64,000 nucleotides of DNA from Paraphaeosphaeria minitans. Its lineage: Eukaryota; Ascomycota; Dothideomycetes; Pleosporales; Didymosphaeriaceae. Every line of letters starts with the position of its first letter. The stretch's first letter is position 1. The notes under the pieces are model-generated. The model made no database searches and was not told the DNA's origin. It was given only the letters and a program-made list of their open reading frames with translations. Positions 22,252 through 33,118 of the stretch are shown here, in pieces. Position numbers and translations under genes: made by a program. Location: assembly GCA_015832175.1 (NCBI GenBank), contig WJXW01000010.1, forward strand, positions 124,001-188,000, in the 5' to 3' direction.

Positions 22252-23513
22252 AGTGAATTTCAATTGAGTAGAAACTGAATTAAAGGGAATTCTTCAAAGG
22301 ATTACAATGATACTGTATACTCTTTCCTCATTTATAGATGTGGGCTGGAAGTGTTGCCAAGATATCCGTACGAGCCCGAGACTCAGCTGGCCCTGTACAA
22401 CCACAGAGGAGGAGAGACATGGCTGCAACAGTATATTGAATCTAAAAGCTCTTACTAGATCCAGTTCACCGGATAACATGCAGTCGAATTAGAGAAAGCT
22501 GAAGAACTCTAGTAGGTTACATTGCATGTAACAGGCTGCGGCCTGGATTCGTTCTGGCCAATCCCTTACTCTCAAACTCACATGCCGATTCAGGAATGCT
22601 GGGGCTTCCCGAAGCCGTCGTGATGTTGTAGTATCTTCGAAAATACTGACCAATAGGCTCCAAACTTTCATGCACATTGTTTTGCCAAGGTGAACATATG
22701 GCTTGTGTCATACGTTGGTCTGGAGCATTACGTTCTCCAACTCCAATTTTCACGGTCTGATGGTCTTTACGTATGTCCCGTTCCACGTTACCTGCTGCAT
22801 GTGACCTGTTGGCTTGTAATGCAACGAGGTTAATGCACGTTAGGTGCACGCCGAAGAAAAGACGAGTGATGTCTTAGTCGTAGGCATTTATACATTCGCC
22901 TAGAGGTGCAAGAAACGTAAGCAAACATCGATGATAATCACCCTACATCGTGCAGGTGCAGCTCCGGGATTCGGCAGGCTAGAAGGGTATAGGTCGCTGG
23001 GAGCTGCCTGGTTTCAAATTTCTCTGTGAGAGCGCCCACGCTTGTGTATCAGTTTCCGCTTAGGTACGCTGTATATGACTCACACGGAGGTTGCTGGTGG
23101 CAACCTTCCTTGGGCTGACGAACCGGACTTAAGACCGTAGACATGATTGGTATCAGAAAGTGACTAAGAGTTCCAAGGGAAATGCCCACAAAGTTCTGTC
23201 AGTTTCAACGACCCTAAGTACTGGAAGCTCTTAGAAACTCAAGTCTTCCTTTGTCTGTGGAGAAGCTTTAAGGAACAAGCCACAGGTTCCCTATGAGAGG
23301 TCATGACCGTGCGAACATATTCTATTTAAAGTTTTCCTGCTGTATTGTTTGCCACGCCACCATTTCCCCCTCCATTCTCCTCCTTTCTTTACCTTTACCT
23401 TTACCCTTGCGATTATTCCTCCTGGATCCCAAATCGTGATGCTCTACTCTAACCGCCCACCCCCTCGGCCATTCGCAAGAAGCTAACGCACACGCAAAAG
23501 CTACACTGCGATG
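22252..23513. other. Intergenic, nothing supported
   Basis: Open frames here are short and mutually antisense, for example 22517-22849 on the minus strand. That 110-codon frame has no signal peptide or motif I recognise. A pyrimidine-rich stretch lies at about 23355-23410. Confidence 0.4.
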
Positions 23514-23870
23514 TTACCCGGCTGCGCAGAAAGCCGAGATGCGGATTTTATAGGCGGAAGTTTCACCGAACTCCGCAGTAGGATCCAATGCATCGGTACC
23601 AAGAACCCGTTCCAACTTCTCGCAAGCCATGACTGCATCATCCTCAATTCGATTTTCATGTCGATGTCCGCGCGTGTCGTCAACCATTTCCCACTCTTCC
23701 GAAATCTGTTCACGCACTCCTTCCGCGTCCGCCTCTGTATCTCTCCTGGACAAGCTTCCTTATCTAATTCTCCGCCCTCTCAAGCAACTCCACAAATTTC
23801 GTCTCCCTCTGCATCTCCACTCTCAGCCGCTTGTCCACCCCCGTATACCCATCTTTAACATTTTCCGGCG
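23514..23870 (-). pseudogene. Possible gene fragment, acidic/coiled-coil, frameshifted
   Basis: On the minus strand a charged segment (VDKRLRVEMQRETKFVELLE) from about 23850 runs into a TAG. A shifted frame then continues with RRDTEADAEGVREQISEEWE and on to 23514. Charged amphipathic composition suggests real but broken coding sequence. The protein is not recognised, and an unrecognised short intron instead of a frameshift cannot be excluded. Confidence 0.25.
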
Positions 23871-24738
23871 GGTTAGGAATGGCGGAGGAAGAAGAGGAGG
23901 GGAGTGAGCATGCGATGTTACATGCAAGGAGGGGAGTGGGCATGCAACGTTACATGCAGGTACACTGAGGACATTTTGATTTCGCTTTGCCCCGCAATCA
24001 AGTCTCCCCTTTAGAAACCTCTGTATAATTGATGGATCAAATTTGTTTGGCAGCAGTGTGGAGGTGCCGATTACCTACCGAAAGCAAGACCTTCGGCTTC
24101 ATTGCCGCCTAACTGTGTTATAGGCCAAAGGGAAACTTGCACGGCCTCGTTTCCGAACTGACAGAATGCTAGAAACAATTGACATCAAATCTTGTTAAAT
24201 TTAAATTTTCGATTTCATGATTAAAGTCATTTCTTAAACTTTCTTCGTTGATGCATGACTCAGTCGATCCAGATGTGAGCCATGACGTTAGCGGTTCCGA
24301 TCTCAGGTTCGCGCTTTGCGAAACAGTGCAATAGGTCTGTAGACATGACCCCAACCTCGACATTTACACATCTCGCATCCTTCTCTTTGGCAGACAAACC
24401 TGCACTCACTACTAGCAAGTTGGTTTCATCTCATGAATCACGTGGACTCGATGAGAAATGAATGTAATGTCATTATTGGGATACTAGGTCATAGTAGGAA
24501 CAATTGATCCACTCGCGATTGCTACTAGCATGGTTCATCATCACTTGCTGGCTCGGCACCACTATGACACCCAGCACATCGAGCGCCCCAACTCTTGTAC
24601 CTCTTCCAGCCCATTGGTTTCTTCCTCCGCCGTTCGCCCCATCCCTGCATGTTCATCAGCAATCAAGGGCTCTGCGACCGGTGCGACCAATGTATCTACT
24701 CTTGACGGCCGGAGGTACTGTGGAATGCACGATTCTTC
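23871..24738. other. Intergenic / 3' flank of the Ppo gene
   Basis: Two copies of a GGAGGGGAGTGnGCATGCnA(T/C)GTTACATGCA motif lie at about 23895-23960. No gene was found. A 96-codon frame at 24504-24794 overlaps the end of the Ppo gene on the other strand and looks like a chance frame. Confidence 0.4.
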
Positions 24739-27700
24739 CTACTCATCGTAGTGTAGGGTTAGGCTCGTCGGGATCTCTGCTTCTCTCGAGCTAGCATCGA
24801 GGAACTTCTTTATCTTGAGTTCTCCGACAGTGTGCTCAACAATTGTGAATACACCCTGCTTTCCAGGTGCGCGCCGCACATTCTTGAGCTTGAATATTTC
24901 TCTTAGCGTTGCCGTGAGTGAGGCGCCAACAAGTTCCTGGCCAAAGAAATGGTGTAAATCATGCCCGAAAAGCATGCTGTAGGCTTTCTTGGGGCGCCGA
25001 GGATTGATTTTCTCAGGCTCTGGGAATGCGACAGGGTCCATGGCGGCCCTTGAGGTTGCGATGAGGACAGTATGGCCAGCTGGGATGAAAATGGATCCAC
25101 GAGCGCCATCAACAATGGTCACATCGCGGGCTGTCACGCGCGGGAGACCAGGGATCGAGTTTGCGTGTCGGATGCCCTCGAGAACAAAGCCTAGCAATTC
25201 TTCATCAGATGCTACGTCATTCTTTTGTGCCAGCTGAATGATGCGTTGTCTGGACTCTTCGTACTCGGGACGCAGGTATAGATCGATCAAAAGCGATGCT
25301 TGCTGTGTAAGATTGCCGATGACAGGAGTACTGATTCTGATGCAGTCCGCGACAAGTTCCTCGATCTAGACTTCTTAATAATCAGTGCACGATACAGCGA
25401 GTGCATGACTTACAGGAAGTCTAGTATCGCTGAGGCCGTGATATAGACGATCCGCATGGGGACCTATTCTGTCAGAGTTGCAGTGACCCCGAGGGCGCAA
25501 TTTGTCAGGACTCACCAACTTCGAATGCACTGCCCTTAGCAAGCCAGTCGACAAAGTGTTCAACGGCCCCTGATTGCGTCCTAAGGTGGGCCTGAAAAAT
25601 CTTCTGTAGAGGCTCTGCCGCTTTCGTTGCAGCCTCGCGCAACCTCCACTCTTCTGCGGGACGGATGTTGAAGCTTTGGTACAAAAACAGCGTGAGAAAT
25701 GCAGTGAGCGTTTCATAAATGGACAGGACTCCTCTTGGCTGCTCTGTGGTTTTCAAAGGAATCGCAAAACGTTCCGCAATCCAGAGTACAGGTGCAATAT
25801 TCGTCACATCTCGAACTACGTCCAGTGCCCTTCGACCTTTGACCGTCGCGAGTGAGTTGTTCTGGATGAGCTTTTGGACTGTAGTGCTGAAGAAGGCAGC
25901 CACGTTTTGTTCGAAACCGTCCTCGAAAAGCAACTTACGCAAGCTTTTTGACCGTGGATCATGGCGTTTGGGATCATTCCATCCGATCAGAAACTCATTA
26001 CCGCCGGTTACGTTGTGCACAGCCGTTTGGTACATTGGGCGGAAAGTATCATGGTCTTCCAAAGCCTTTTTGCAGCCTTCATTTGTCTGGATACTGAGGA
26101 TCTCGCGGTCGCTCGGGGGTCGACTCATCTCATACAGGTGGAGGACGTCATTGCCCTTGAGGATTTCTCGAGCAGCGTCTGGCGTATAGAAGGGTAAGAG
26201 TGCGTAGGGAGAGGTTCCTGAGAATCCTCCAGGTAGGGCATTGAAAATCAGCCTCGAGAGCACCCCGCCGTACGAGCCCGCCGCCGGCTCCTGGAGCTTT
26301 GCAGCACCCCAATTAGTCAACGTATTACTGTTGAAGTCGTAACTCAGGAAGCGGTCACCTCGAACCAGAGACACAGCATCGTCAAGTATGCCGCGGCCCG
26401 TAGTCTGTCCGGGGCATACACCGCTGCCCGGCATAAGGGGCTTGGTGCATTCGGCCATAAGCCCGGGGTAGAGCTCCATATCCTCAATATCACCGTAGAG
26501 TAGCTCAGCTGCTCGAGCAACCGTAATGTCTGGATTCCAGTCCTCAAAGGTGTCGTACGGTTTAAGGTTCAGATAGCGACGGAACTCGTTCAGGGTGCAG
26601 ACGTTGAAAACATCGCGCGCCTGCAACTGGCCCATGATATCGACAATCTTCAGACTCTGGGGAGTACCGTGAGCCCCAAACGCATGTGCCGGCTCCTCGA
26701 TGCAGTCTTTGATGAGTTCGGCAAGCTCTCGGTCGTCAAATCGTCCATCAGGCCCGCGCTGCAGTCCTCCGAAGGTCCATTCCCTCGGTTCTTGATCCCT
26801 GAACCTTGATCCGTATTTCATCATCATCTCTCTATACATGCCCGGTGTGAGTTCTTGGATCGAGTTGATATCAGGGAATGCATTCGTGATGATGTCTTTC
26901 ATCCATTGGTCGTCCGCTGCGCTTAAAGCAGCGTGCCAATGATAGAGAACGGCAAACTCCACAGACACAAGGTTGCCAGTCCCACGCTCAACTCGTTTGC
27001 CGCGTTCCTTGATTTCTTTTCCAAGGGCTAGAGACCACTCAGAGTTAGCGCGGGGGGTATTCAGAATGGCTGCAACGTAATCGCGGAGTACAACCGAGGC
27101 AAAAAAGCCAACGTTGATGTTTCGCGTCAGTTGGAAGATGTCCTCGTCTTGCCTGCAGCAGCATTCCATCAGCTATTCGATTCTGTCATCACTTTGATAC
27201 TGCCTACCATTTCTTTCCTGCATCGTCGAGCTTGTTCCACGGCTTGTATTTGCCGCATTCGTTCACCGCGAAGAGGTTTTCCGCTACATGATTGTGATTG
27301 CGCGAGAAGAGCAGCATCACTGCGACAACTCCGGGGGGCATCATCATGATGCGATCGGACGCAATTGAATCTGGATATATCAACCCGTTCTCGTACGTGC
27401 GTACGTATTTCTGTTCCTTTTCGGTGTTGCCGTACAGGGTGCCGAGGTCCACATAGCTCGACGTCTCGTTGATCCACGGATCTGATCTTGACGTCTGGAA
27501 ACACTCGTGAATGACAACGGTAGCGAAGGAGAAGAACAGGCGGTTCAGGCCGGACGGGTGCTTTCGAAAAGGACCTTCACGTTTGAGTAGTGCCTATTGG
27601 TCAGTGTACACTTCCGACGAAGGAAGCCCCGGTCATACCTCGTACACGTCTTCGACGTTTGGCAGGTTCGGGCCCTTCGGCTTCAGGGGAGGTACTAGTA

Positions 27701-28171
27701 GGAAAAATGTCAGCTGGCATTCGCACTGTCTTCACCAAACTTCGTACCGTTTCGTGCGTACGGTGAGCCAGCCTTCCCCAGCTCCGGGTCCCATGGACTA
27801 TTTCCGCCGCCATCATGGCGACGGTAGCGAGCAGTTGGTCCAGCGACAGTTGGCGGCGGATGAGGCAGGTCGCGCCAGAGCATTGTGATGAAGCCATCTG
27901 AGATCTTCTCGCTCAGGCTACTGTTCAACGGCATACCCTGCAACATAGACACGCCATTCTCGAGAAGGAGCTCCTTGTCGTCGATCGGGTCTCCGCTGCC
28001 CAACTGCGGGATAGCCTCGACGATGGTTTTGGCGTTCTTGAGGCCCAAATTTGCGACGTCGTGGCTGATGCTTGTTTTAGTGTCACTGGCAGCTTCTGGG
28101 GAGCGTCCGTTGGCTGCCCGAGTCGGCTTTTTCTTAATTGTGCCGAAGAGCGACATAAGCTGATTGGGCAT
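24739..28171 (-). CDS. ppo: Psi-producing oxygenase (fatty-acid dioxygenase / P450 fusion), PpoC-like
   Basis: Six exons fit frame and splice rules: 27748-28171, 27639-27694, 27208-27593, 25516-27152, 25414-25463 and 24739-25365. They give 1059 residues, normal for Ppo/linoleate diol synthases. The N-terminal haem dioxygenase has distal His189 (VVIHECF) and the Tyr359-x-Trp-His362 motif (LYHWHAALSAAD), matching the catalytic Tyr and proximal His of the family. It would oxygenate oleic/linoleic acid to hydroperoxides, precursors of psi factors that govern sporulation and mycotoxin balance. The C-terminal P450 keeps an E-x-x-R (EGIR), but the cysteine of the haem loop is missing: FGHDLHHFFGQE has Phe991 where FGxGPHQCLG is usual. 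P450 isomerase activity is therefore probably lost, as described for PpoC/10-dioxygenase types. Internal stops are absent, so the gene looks functional. Confidence 0.92.
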
Positions 28172-29035
28172 TTCGGGGTGTTTTGGGCTTCAACGAGGTC
28201 TCTAGGGGAGGTAGCAAGATGGGTAGGAAGCAGGACAATATGGTGAGTGCATAAGACTGTGAGGGGATTGAAATAGGGTTGAGGGGAAGCTGCAACATTT
28301 GCGGAAGGCAGCACGGTAACGAGGAAAGGGCCTGAGAGCGCGGGGCGCTATGCTGTGGTTGGGAAGTCGCCGTGGCACTATCCTGCACGTTCATCGAGAT
28401 AGAGAGAAATCATCTAAGATTAACTTCCATACGATGAGCACAACTATGCTCGGGAGGGGGCGCTGTCAGGCATAACGCGAGAGGACCTGTGGGCGAGTGT
28501 CCAATGGAGACTCTTGTGCTGCTGCACAACGCATCCAGGAGCGAGCGACGGCGACCATGGCGGCTAGTTGTGCGATAAGAGACGAATGTTGTCGTTCCGA
28601 GGCGTGCGCCAGCGATGCAGTGCACATCACTGCACAATCACTTGGAGATGGATTGGAGCTTCAGCTGAAGTCGTGTCGCTGTCTCTAAACCGGGTGGGGC
28701 AACCCCGGAGCCGATCTGTGCACGGGCCGGCCTCCACAATGCCGAATCACGCCCCAAGCCTTCCCGTTTCCACCCTCCTACCTGTTACTATTTCTCCGAT
28801 TGTGGAACATATTCAATAAGATGGCGGCTTGGGGTTATTGGACCCCGCACGAGGCTTGTTGAGCTGATATGCAATGCATGCTCAGGTGTCGATTGCTTCG
28901 TTGAGTGATAGGTATGTAGGTATGTCCCTCCAATCGAGACAGAGTTCGTCGACTGCTTTGGCGTCGAAGACGACAGAACTGCCGGAATTGGAAGTTGGTC
29001 AGGCCGTTTCTCAGGTCGCATAACTTCAGAGCAGC
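28172..29035. other. Upstream region of the Ppo gene, no gene seen
   Basis: Holds the presumed minus-strand promoter and 5' leader of the Ppo gene. Only short overlapping antisense frames occur. Confidence 0.4.
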
Positions 29036-29520
29036 ACAGTCACGTGTGTGAAATGCTTCCAGGTTTCACAGTTCCAAGCAATACTGCATACCAAGAGTCT
29101 GCGACGATATCACAGTCTCATCGATCGCCAACGTGCAGCCAGTGTCTCATTTTCGCCTGAAACTCAAATGCCTGGCCCCCTCTCGGATTGTCCGCAATGC
29201 TGTCCAGCGATTTGGTGTCGGATTTTGAATATCCCCTCGTCAATTAAACCTCTGAAGCGAAGACTATGGCCAGCACTACAAACATGAATACTGTGAAACG
29301 AACCCGTGGAACAGGATTTAGGATGCAGAGAATCACGGTACACCCTACTACCGATGCAAGCCCGGTCGCCCAAAGCGCGCGTACGAGGTTGCCCTCCAAA
29401 ACCCGGAAGATTAGCTGTGTCTTGTTCTCGAGAAGGGAGTAGCTGTTCCAATCGAGACGATACTTTACGTCGTCTGGGCCTTTATCCGACGCTAGACTAC
29501 GTACTTTCGTGCGCCAGAAC
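29036..29520 (-). pseudogene. Decayed membrane-protein gene fragment
   Basis: One minus-strand frame can be followed for about 160 codons with three stops. It begins FWRTKVRSLASDKGPDDVKY, continues NKTQLIFRVLEGNLVRALWA into two hydrophobic stretches (GLASVVGCTVILCIL and FTVFMFVVLAIVFA), and after a TAA at 29244-29246 goes on with GGQAFEFQAKMRHWLHVGDR and DCDIVADSWYAVLLG. The coherent composition across the stops indicates a former gene. I do not recognise the family with certainty. Confidence 0.45.
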
Positions 29521-29989
29521 TTAATAATAAGTTGCGGTTAGTCTAAGTTGAGACCACATCTTGCAACATCGTGCAAGAACTGACATGTGAATGTTGCCTA
29601 CATTTCTCAGCCGATTTCAGCGAAAGCTTCATGATGTGGGAATCGATTGAGCGACATGAAATACCCACTAGAACCTCTGCTTCGGGCTTCGACACTATAG
29701 GTCCATGTGGATCACTTATGAATTTGATCAGGCTCTCCCAGACACTCTTGTACCAATCAAAGGATGTTTTGTTTTGCATTCGGGGCGTTGTGCTGGTCTA
29801 ACTTGCCGGAATGCTGACCTGTGGTTCGGGCCTGGATGTTTTCTTGCATACTCTTTCTGGGACTGGAAGGATTCGGTCCATTGGCCTCCTTTGGAGGGCC
29901 GTTCTGCTGATCAGCGTTCACTCGAACGCTCGATGTGCCATCAATCTGCGCAATGGCTGCCAATGAACCACGGCTGGAGACATTCCTTA

Positions 29990-30710
29990 TCGATGCGTGA
30001 TATATATTTCAGCCTGTCCATCCCGCTCCAACAAAAGACATCGAGGGGTTTCTGGGGTAGTCAGAAGTTCGACGGTGGCTAGAATTGCTAGTGTAGGACC
30101 AACCCCGATCACTAACCGCTATATCGCATCGGCGATCAACGCAGCCTTATCTCGAGGGGACTCCGATGGGTTGAGTGCAGCTCTATAGCGAGCACTCATA
30201 ATTCTTAATGCAGCAAGTCTAATATCTTACGCAGTAAACCGCGCTACTGGTTGCATCATAAGAACAGCTGCCAGCATACGGCTGCCAGGTTCTGTTAAAA
30301 ACCACTCGGACGCGATCAAGGCCGATAAAGTTTATTGCGCTCCTACTCCGATCCCCAATAGTGTACCCCAGAGTATGATACAAGAGATAATGTACATCGC
30401 TTTGTTTTCATAACCAGCGGGTGCTCGGGTAAGCCACTACGTAGCACAATCCACGATAACCAGCTCGACTGTATCTAGGCGTTTGCGTCCAAAGTTGTCC
30501 GCTAGGTATCCGAAAAAGACCATGCCTGTACAGGTACCCACGAGTGTAGCGATTTTTGAGCCGAGGCTGTGGCTGCTTTCCTTTGTCTCTAGCTAGTACA
30601 TGTATCCAAGTGCTAGCGCAATATAATCCATACAAAAGATTGTGTATACTAGCAATGGCTGTCTGTTAAATTTGTCTAGCCAGGTAAGGGAGAACAAGTA
30701 GCACTAGTGA
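29990..30710 (-). pseudogene. Pho84-like phosphate:H+ symporter (MFS) pseudogene
   Basis: A single minus-strand frame carries hallmarks of the phosphate-symporter branch of the major facilitator superfamily: GTCTGMVFFGYLADNFGRKR (the loop 2-3 motif), then LWGTLLGIGVGA, TLSALIASEWF, GSRMLAAVLMMQPVARF, and RLVIGVGPTLAILATVELLT followed by TPETPRCLLLERDG. At least four in-frame stops break it (complements at 30437-30439, 30332-30334, 30227-30229, 30119-30121). One is TAG where the family has Trp before RLVIGVG, a G-to-A change of RIP type. The C-terminal half is not recognisable downstream (29540-29980), so the gene is also truncated. Confidence 0.72.
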
Positions 30711-32519
30711 AGAAACTAGTAGCAGTAACAAACAGGATGATTTTGCTACGTTTATTCTCTTGAATTATTCTAAGAATAATTACTTCAATCTTCTTAAAGT
30801 TACGGCTCTATGTGTTCTATAGCGCGTCGCTGTTAGCACTATCATATATCGCTTGAAATCGCCCCAAAAAGCTCCCTAGTTGCAGCTGCGGGGTATTTCT
30901 TTGGAAGGGTGGAGGTGGTGTGCGGTGTGTGATGTCATCTTGATTGTATAGCAGCAGTGAAGAACGAACGATTTGTTTTCCAAACAAGGCTGCAGGCTGC
31001 AAGATATAAGCCTGAGCTTGAAAAATTCTCGCATGAGGTCTGGATGATTAGGGGAGTCACTGGGGAATTCAGCAACATGATTGGTGTCCGGTTTCCAGTA
31101 GATTTGGAGACACCCCTGTAGCTTTGGTCGCAGTACCCAATACTAAGCAGATGCATGCTTCTTGATCCACAGATAATCTGGACGCATTCTTTCTTGTGCG
31201 CTTGGCGATGCAAACGCGAAAGTTGCGAGACCATGACCCCGTCGAACGATCGACAGGCAGAATTCCTGGCGCCCCGGCTGCAAGTGTCTACCCATTGAGA
31301 CACGAATAGGTACCGTCGCCAGGGACCCGGACCCCGTGTCTGGGAAACGCGCTGGAAAGTCGGTCACGATTGTGAGGAGACACCGCATTTGTTGAGGCCT
31401 GTGTCAGGCTTCTATGCTTTTACTCGCGCACCTGTTCCCGTGCACAGAACTCTTCTAGGTGATGAAAGCCAGGCTGTCTAAACTCTCTAATGCTGCTGTT
31501 ATGCTTAGCATGCTGGTAAAATTGAGTACAGGTCTCGAGCGATAGTATGGTTCACGTCACGCCTACATGATGCTATTCCCGTCATTTGCTTCTATTCGCA
31601 CTCAAACACTGCGGGCAATCCTGTTCGCGAGTGAAGAGTGGAAGATGAAGGTCATTTCGCTTCCCATCGATTTCCGTAGGATTCCTGCGGGATGGAAAAG
31701 GCCAGTGTGGGAAAAGACCTCGAATAATCCAAGACAGTGTTTTCGGTACCATTTCTGCCGACGATTACGGAAACAGATCTGAGTTTAATCTAAAGCACCA
31801 GGAACGTCACGAGAGCCTCTGCATTCTTGGTGAAGGTGTTAAACCGACTTACCTGCAGCAAAAAGCTGCCGACGAGGGATATATGTTGTGAATGGTCGCT
31901 TAAGAAAAAGATCGCAATAGTGGCACCAACGTATCATATCTAGGGACAATGAGGGCTTGATTAGATGTCTTCCCAATTAAGTTTATTGACTTCATCTAGG
32001 TCCGGACTAATCTCTTCATACGGAGCGTAGCTGGCTTCTGTTATGGTATAGCCAATCTTACTTCTCTCTTTTTGCAAAAAACTAAAGTACTATCCTGCAG
32101 AAGACGTCTTGAGATTAAATGTGAAGTTTAAGACCTTAAAGATTGCGCCATGACGGAGTTGGTTTATCTATGTCTGTGGGCCAGAAGAAAGTCTGATCTA
32201 GGATTCCAATTAGGCTGAGTTAACGCATTTGGTAGGATAAGACTCGCAACTTGGTGCTAAACAAGTCGTATTTTGCAGGTGCTACAGTGCTACAAAGTCA
32301 GTAAACGCTTCGAGCTGGTCGAATTCGTGTGCATCGGCCATGGAGTTCAGCCGAGCGACCGTCGCAGGCACCAGAGTATGGGCCTCCAAAGCGTGAGCAA
32401 ACCCGTGGCGCGTATTTTTGTCCATGACGTGCCTAGTCTTTCGTAAGGTGTCATAGTTGAGCATCCTTATTGCCTGACAGGTATTCGTCGCCGCCGATAA
32501 AGCAATGTAAAGCTTGAAT
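30711..32519. other. Intergenic / unrecognised gene debris
   Basis: On the minus strand a frame at 31143-31388 (from MRCLLTIVTDFPARF) continues past one stop to about 30880 with fairly protein-like composition, but no family was recognised. A 60-codon ATG frame at 32282-32464 (MLNYDTLRKTRHVMDKNT) is similarly orphan. None is called as a gene. Confidence 0.35.
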
Positions 32520-33118
32520 ACTTAGATAAGAAACGTACTTCATGCCGCACCAAAAGATTAGGAACGGTTTCCACTCATTGGTACCTGTGTATTTAGAACC
32601 GGAAAACACTTCCCTTAGAACTACTGTAGTTAGTGTTGGCCTCTATGGCTTAGAACAAGGTGCAACACTTAATGTAGCTAGTTGTTGTCCTGACAACGTC
32701 GCTGAGCCAGATAAGGCATTGAAAATCCGTTTGCAGTATAGAGCCGTCTTCACCATAGTCACATATCTGGCGCTGATGCCCACTACAACATCCTGCACAA
32801 CCAATCTTCCTAAAACCTTTGTTCTCCAAAATTTGCCAACTTCATTTCCCGGTGTCCAAATGATAATGGTATATGCAATAGAAGTGTCGTTTCAAACATA
32901 TTCATCCCGCTCTGGGCCAGGACAAAGCCTTCCTGTTCACAATAGCTTCGTTCGCCGTACATATGGTCAACTGAGGCCCAGGCGGTGAGCATGTAGAAGT
33001 AGGAAGGGTGCATGCTGTATGGGCGTAGCGCAAGGTAGGCTGTGTCGCAAAGCGTGACTGGGAAGACCCATAGACACCAGAAGAGGATTGGTAAGCATGA
33101 GGTACATGGGAAGGACAT
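32520..33118 (-). pseudogene. EXPERA/emopamil-binding-like membrane protein pseudogene, frameshifted
   Basis: ATG at 33118 (minus) starts a frame with hydrophobic LPILFWCLWVFPVTL, then DTAYLALRPYSMHPSYFYML, SVDHMYGERSYCEQEGFVLA and QSGMNMFETTLL. This pattern (VDxxYG, AQSxMN, ET) is typical, as I recall it, of fungal EXPERA-like multi-pass proteins. The frame stops at about 32810. A shifted frame carries on with VLGRLVVQDVVVGISARYVT and MVKTALYC, and further down REVFSGSKYTGTNEWKPFLI, the expected later part of the family. The frameshift and the lost middle segment make it a pseudogene. Confidence 0.55.

Noticed and set aside
24504..24794. 96-codon plus-strand frame with a hydrophobic N-terminus resembling a signal peptide
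   Set aside because: Overlaps the 3' end of the Ppo gene in antisense and has Pro/Leu/Ser-rich composition without cysteines or a family.
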